From positions 1-40,153 of the forward strand of contig LGFQ01000006.1 in assembly GCA_001508935.1 (NCBI GenBank): 40,153 bases of DNA, written 5' to 3'. The translations under genes were made by a program, and so were the position numbers. Source of the DNA: Synergistales bacterium 54_24. GTDB taxonomy: Bacteria > Synergistota > Synergistia > Synergistales > Thermosynergistaceae. The notes beneath the pieces were generated by a model. It saw only the letters and a list, made by a program, of their open reading frames with translations, searched no databases and was not told where the DNA came from. This document shows positions 37,911-40,153 of this stretch, in pieces (position 1 is the first letter of the stretch; the number at the start of each line of letters is the position of its first letter).

Positions 37911-39440
37911 ATGCATATTATATGGCTCAATGGGCATTCTCTCACCATCGAGGACATCGTGCGCGTAGCCAGAGACGGTTACGGCGTTGCCCTGGATCCC
38001 GCTGCCGGAGCCTTCGTGCCGAGAGGCTCGTCTATGGTGGAGAAGTGGGCTAACGCTGGAGAAACGATTTATGGCATCACCACCGGCTTCGGCGATCTGG
38101 CGTCGACGCCTATCTCTCCTGAACTGAGCGAAAAGCTCCAAGAAAACCTCCTGAAAAGCCATTCCTGCGGAGTGGGAGAGCCATTTCCCGAGGATGTCGT
38201 CAGAGCTGCCATGCTGCTTCGCATCAACACCCTCACGAGGGGTTATTCGGGCATCAGACTGAAGACGTTGGATCAAATGGTCGCCTATCTCAACGAGGGG
38301 ATTCACCCCGTAATCCCATCGCAGGGCTCCGTCGGTTCGAGCGGCGACCTTTGCCCGCTTTCGCATCTGGCCATCACCCTTTTGGGGTTGGGAGAGGTCT
38401 TCTATCGAGGGAGGAGGGTTCCGACGCTTCGAGCTCTTAAAGAGGCCGGGCTTAAACCCCTCGATGGGCTCGGCCCTAAGGAGGGCTTGGCCTTAAACAA
38501 TGGCACTGCCGTGACGACAGCCGTTTCGGCCCTATCTCTTTACGACGCCCTCGAGCTCGCCAAGGCCGTCGATATAGCGGCGGCGCTCTCTTTGGAGGCG
38601 CTTCACGGCGTGCCAGATGCCTTTGACCCCCGCATTCATGAGCTTCGCCCGCACATGGGGCAGAAATTGGTGGCATCCAACATACGAAGGCTCATCGAGG
38701 GAAGCGAAATCGTCGAAGCCTATAGAGGCAAGAGAGTGCAAGACGCCTATTCGTTGCGCTGTATCCCCCAAGTCCACGGAGCCAGCCGCGACGCGATGGA
38801 TTTTGTGCGCCAAAGGATAGAGATCGAAATCAACTCCGTGACGGATAACCCTCTCATATTCCCAGCCGAGGGCGAGGCTTTAAGCGGCGGGAATTTCCAC
38901 GCCCAACCCATCGCGCTGGCCATGGACTTTCTCGGGATCGCCGTCGCAGAGCTTGCGGATATCTCCGAAAGGCGCGTCGCCAGGCTGGTCGACCATAAGC
39001 TTTCGGGGCTCCCGTGCTTCCTCATAAGGAACAGCGGGCTGAACAGCGGCCTCATGATCCCTCAATATACCTGTGCGGCATTGGTTTCGGAGAACAAAGT
39101 CCTCGCACATCCTGCCTCTGTCGATTCCATACCGACATCGGCCAACCAAGAGGATCACGTTTCTATGGGGGCCCATGCTGCTCGCAAGGCCAGGACTATC
39201 GTAGAGAATGCTCAGAAAGTGACGGCCATAGAATTCATGGTCGCAGCGCAGGCTTTGGACTTCAGTGCGCCACTGAAACCCGGTAAGGGCAGCGCGGCCG
39301 CTTATCGCCGCATAAGGGAGGATGTCCCTTTTTTGGAAGAGGACATTATCCTCTACCCTTTGATCGATTCAGTCTTGAGACTGGTGCGCTCTGGTGAGGT
39401 TGTGGTATCTGCGGAAGAGGCCGTTGGAGAGCTCGACTGA
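37911..39440 (+). CDS. hutH: Histidine ammonia-lyase with Ser-Ser-Gly cofactor motif
   Basis: A 509-residue lyase expected to turn histidine into urocanate and ammonia, using the self-made MIO cofactor. The cofactor tripeptide, normally Ala-Ser-Gly, is Ser-Ser-Gly here (residues 143-145, GSVGSSGDLCPLSH). Other active-site positions fit histidine lyases: Tyr54 in YGITTGFG, His84 in KSHSCGVGEP, Arg in QDAYSLRCIPQVHG, NSGLMIPQYT, SENK and the Glu in SANQEDHVSM. AGGAGG is 8 nt before the ATG at 37911. No other hut gene is adjacent. A related aromatic-amino-acid lyase is possible but less likely given SH at 83-84. Confidence 0.93.
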   Translation: MHIIWLNGHSLTIEDIVRVARDGYGVALDPAAGAFVPRGSSMVEKWANAGETIYGITTGFGDLASTPISPELSEKLQENLLKSHSCGVGEPFPEDVVRAAMLLRINTLTRGYSGIRLKTLDQMVAYLNEGIHPVIPSQGSVGSSGDLCPLSHLAITLLGLGEVFYRGRRVPTLRALKEAGLKPLDGLGPKEGLALNNGTAVTTAVSALSLYDALELAKAVDIAAALSLEALHGVPDAFDPRIHELRPHMGQKLVASNIRRLIEGSEIVEAYRGKRVQDAYSLRCIPQVHGASRDAMDFVRQRIEIEINSVTDNPLIFPAEGEALSGGNFHAQPIALAMDFLGIAVAELADISERRVARLVDHKLSGLPCFLIRNSGLNSGLMIPQYTCAALVSENKVLAHPASVDSIPTSANQEDHVSMGAHAARKARTIVENAQKVTAIEFMVAAQALDFSAPLKPGKGSAAAYRRIREDVPFLEEDIILYPLIDSVLRLVRSGEVVVSAEEAVGELD

Positions 39441-39443
39441 CTC

Positions 39444-39478
39444 AAAAAATGGGCTCCGGGCGCAAACCCCGGAGCCCA
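39444..39478 (-). terminator. Terminator of the PfpI-like gene, shared with hutH
   Basis: TGGGCTCCGGG (39450-39460) and CCCGGAGCCCA (39468-39478) form an 11-bp stem with a 7-nt loop. On the minus strand the stem is followed at once by six U (39444-39449), a good terminator for the PfpI-like gene. On the plus strand no U-run follows. Confidence 0.82.
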
Positions 39479-39508
39479 GATCGCTTTCATGGGGCCTTTT
39501 GGTGCCCT

Positions 39509-40036
39509 TTACTTGCCTGAAGTTGCCTCGATTATGGCCTTGCAGAAATGAGGCAAATCGGCGGGCGTGCGGCTGCTTATGAGGTTTTTGTCCACGACGA
39601 CGGGTTCATCCACCCAGTTTACTCCTGCGTTTACCATGTCATCTTTTATCGCGAAGAACGACGTGGCCTTTGCCCCTTTCAATATGCCAGCCGAGATGGG
39701 CACCCATCCTGCATGGCATATGAAGGCGACGATCTTCCCGGCCTTATGGAATTCCTTTGTGAGGTCCAAGGCCTTGGGGTACCTTCTGATTTTGTCGGGA
39801 GCATAGCCTCCCGGGATCAGCAGGCCGTCGAAATCTCCCGCCCTTACCTCGTCGAACGAAGAGTCGGCCTTGCATGGATAGCCGTTTTTGCCCCGGTAGA
39901 CCCGCCCCTTTTCCGGCCCAACCGTTACGACTTGAGCCCCCTCTTCAGCGAGGCGAATTTTTGGATACCATAATTCGAGGTCTTCGTATTCGTCCTCTAC
40001 AAATTGCAGAAAGCGCTTTCCTGATAAACGAGACAT
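39509..40036 (-). CDS. DJ-1/PfpI family protein
   Basis: A 175-residue protein of the DJ-1/PfpI superfamily. The nucleophile elbow is AFICHAGW with Cys107 and His108; EDEYEDLELWYP near the N-terminus carries the acidic partner; GLLIPGGYAPDKIRRYP is typical of PfpI. Members are deglycases, glyoxalases or peptidases of stress response; activity cannot be assigned here. The ATG at 40036 is preceded by GGGGGTGG. Confidence 0.92.
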   Translation of the reverse strand: MSRLSGKRFLQFVEDEYEDLELWYPKIRLAEEGAQVVTVGPEKGRVYRGKNGYPCKADSSFDEVRAGDFDGLLIPGGYAPDKIRRYPKALDLTKEFHKAGKIVAFICHAGWVPISAGILKGAKATSFFAIKDDMVNAGVNWVDEPVVVDKNLISSRTPADLPHFCKAIIEATSGK

Positions 40037-40064
40037 AAAACACCACCCCCATCTCTTTGATCAT

Positions 40065-40093
40065 ATTTTATAATCATTTTAATCGTTTTTCAA
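40065..40093 (-). promoter_or_regulatory. Promoter of the PfpI-like gene
   Basis: On the minus strand TTGAAA (40088-40093), a 17-bp spacer and TAAAAT (40065-40070), about 30 bp before the start codon. The last 60 bases of the window beyond it show no gene. Confidence 0.6.
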
Positions 40094-40153
40094 CCCTTTT
40101 AAGGCTCTATAATCTTTAGTGTGGAATTTGGCTTTGAAAATACAATGGTGGTA

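Noticed and set aside
1-40153. CRISPR arrays, insertion sequences, toxin-antitoxin pairs and restriction systems
   Set aside because: No regularly spaced repeats, transposases or matching protein families were seen on either strand.

Overview
The window reads as chromosomal DNA of an anaerobic, probably fermentative and possibly thermophilic bacterium with fairly high GC, tightly packed genes, strong GGAGG-type ribosome binding sites and frequent TTG/GTG starts. A complete H2-evolving Mbh hydrogenase operon, amino-acid catabolic genes, an L,D-transpeptidase and an apparent UGA-encoded selenoprotein together suggest Synergistota (Acetomicrobium/Anaerobaculum-like). That placement is inferred from gene content; no 16S rRNA is present. 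No insertion sequence, integrase or CRISPR array was found.

Layout. 1-4531: 5' part of an amidohydrolase (minus), a PIF1-type helicase with a WYL-like C-terminus, and a tight trio of molbindin, YjbQ and cardiolipin synthase. 4556-12859: a promoter, 14 overlapping genes in the order of archaeal mbhA-N (Mrp-like cation antiporter subunits, then a [NiFe] hydrogenase module) and a hairpin. 12864-19615: gltX (minus), polA, an ABC1/UbiB-family gene (minus) and a SurA-like protein. 19764-24211: two tiny coupled ORFs, tRNA-Leu(CAA), a strongly folded intergenic region, an L,D-transpeptidase, a winged-helix protein, a J-domain protein, proC, a phage-like orphan gene and a perfect 20-bp inverted repeat. 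24212-31011: pepA with a textbook terminator, then an RpiR-type regulator whose start region carries two matching 17-bp operator-like repeats, a class III aminotransferase, both CoA-transferase subunits, and a convergent MatC-like carboxylate transporter. 31012-33952: an AT-rich leader followed by tusA-yeeE-dsrE-dsrF-dsrH. 34188-40093: a chemoreceptor, a PDZ protein, uracil-DNA glycosylase, a thioredoxin-like protein, histidine ammonia-lyase and a DJ-1/PfpI protein.

How the genes work together. The Mbh operon should oxidise reduced ferredoxin from fermentation, release H2 and couple this to ion pumping. The regulator-aminotransferase-CoA-transferase cluster looks like a catabolic unit that deaminates an amino acid and activates the product as a CoA thioester. 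The tusA-yeeE-dsrEFH cluster looks like an uptake and relay route for reactive sulfur (or selenium).

The most notable observation is in yeeE. Its frame is interrupted by one TGA exactly where the family has its third conserved cysteine (GGG-TGA-NIGHFFTG). The frame continues for 38 family-like residues to a TAA, and a short GC-rich stem-loop begins 17 nt after the TGA. The best reading is a selenocysteine-containing YeeE/YedE transporter that ordinary gene calling would truncate. Other unusual points are a histidine ammonia-lyase with Ser-Ser-Gly in place of Ala-Ser-Gly at the cofactor site, and a compact glutamyl-tRNA synthetase lacking about 36 residues.
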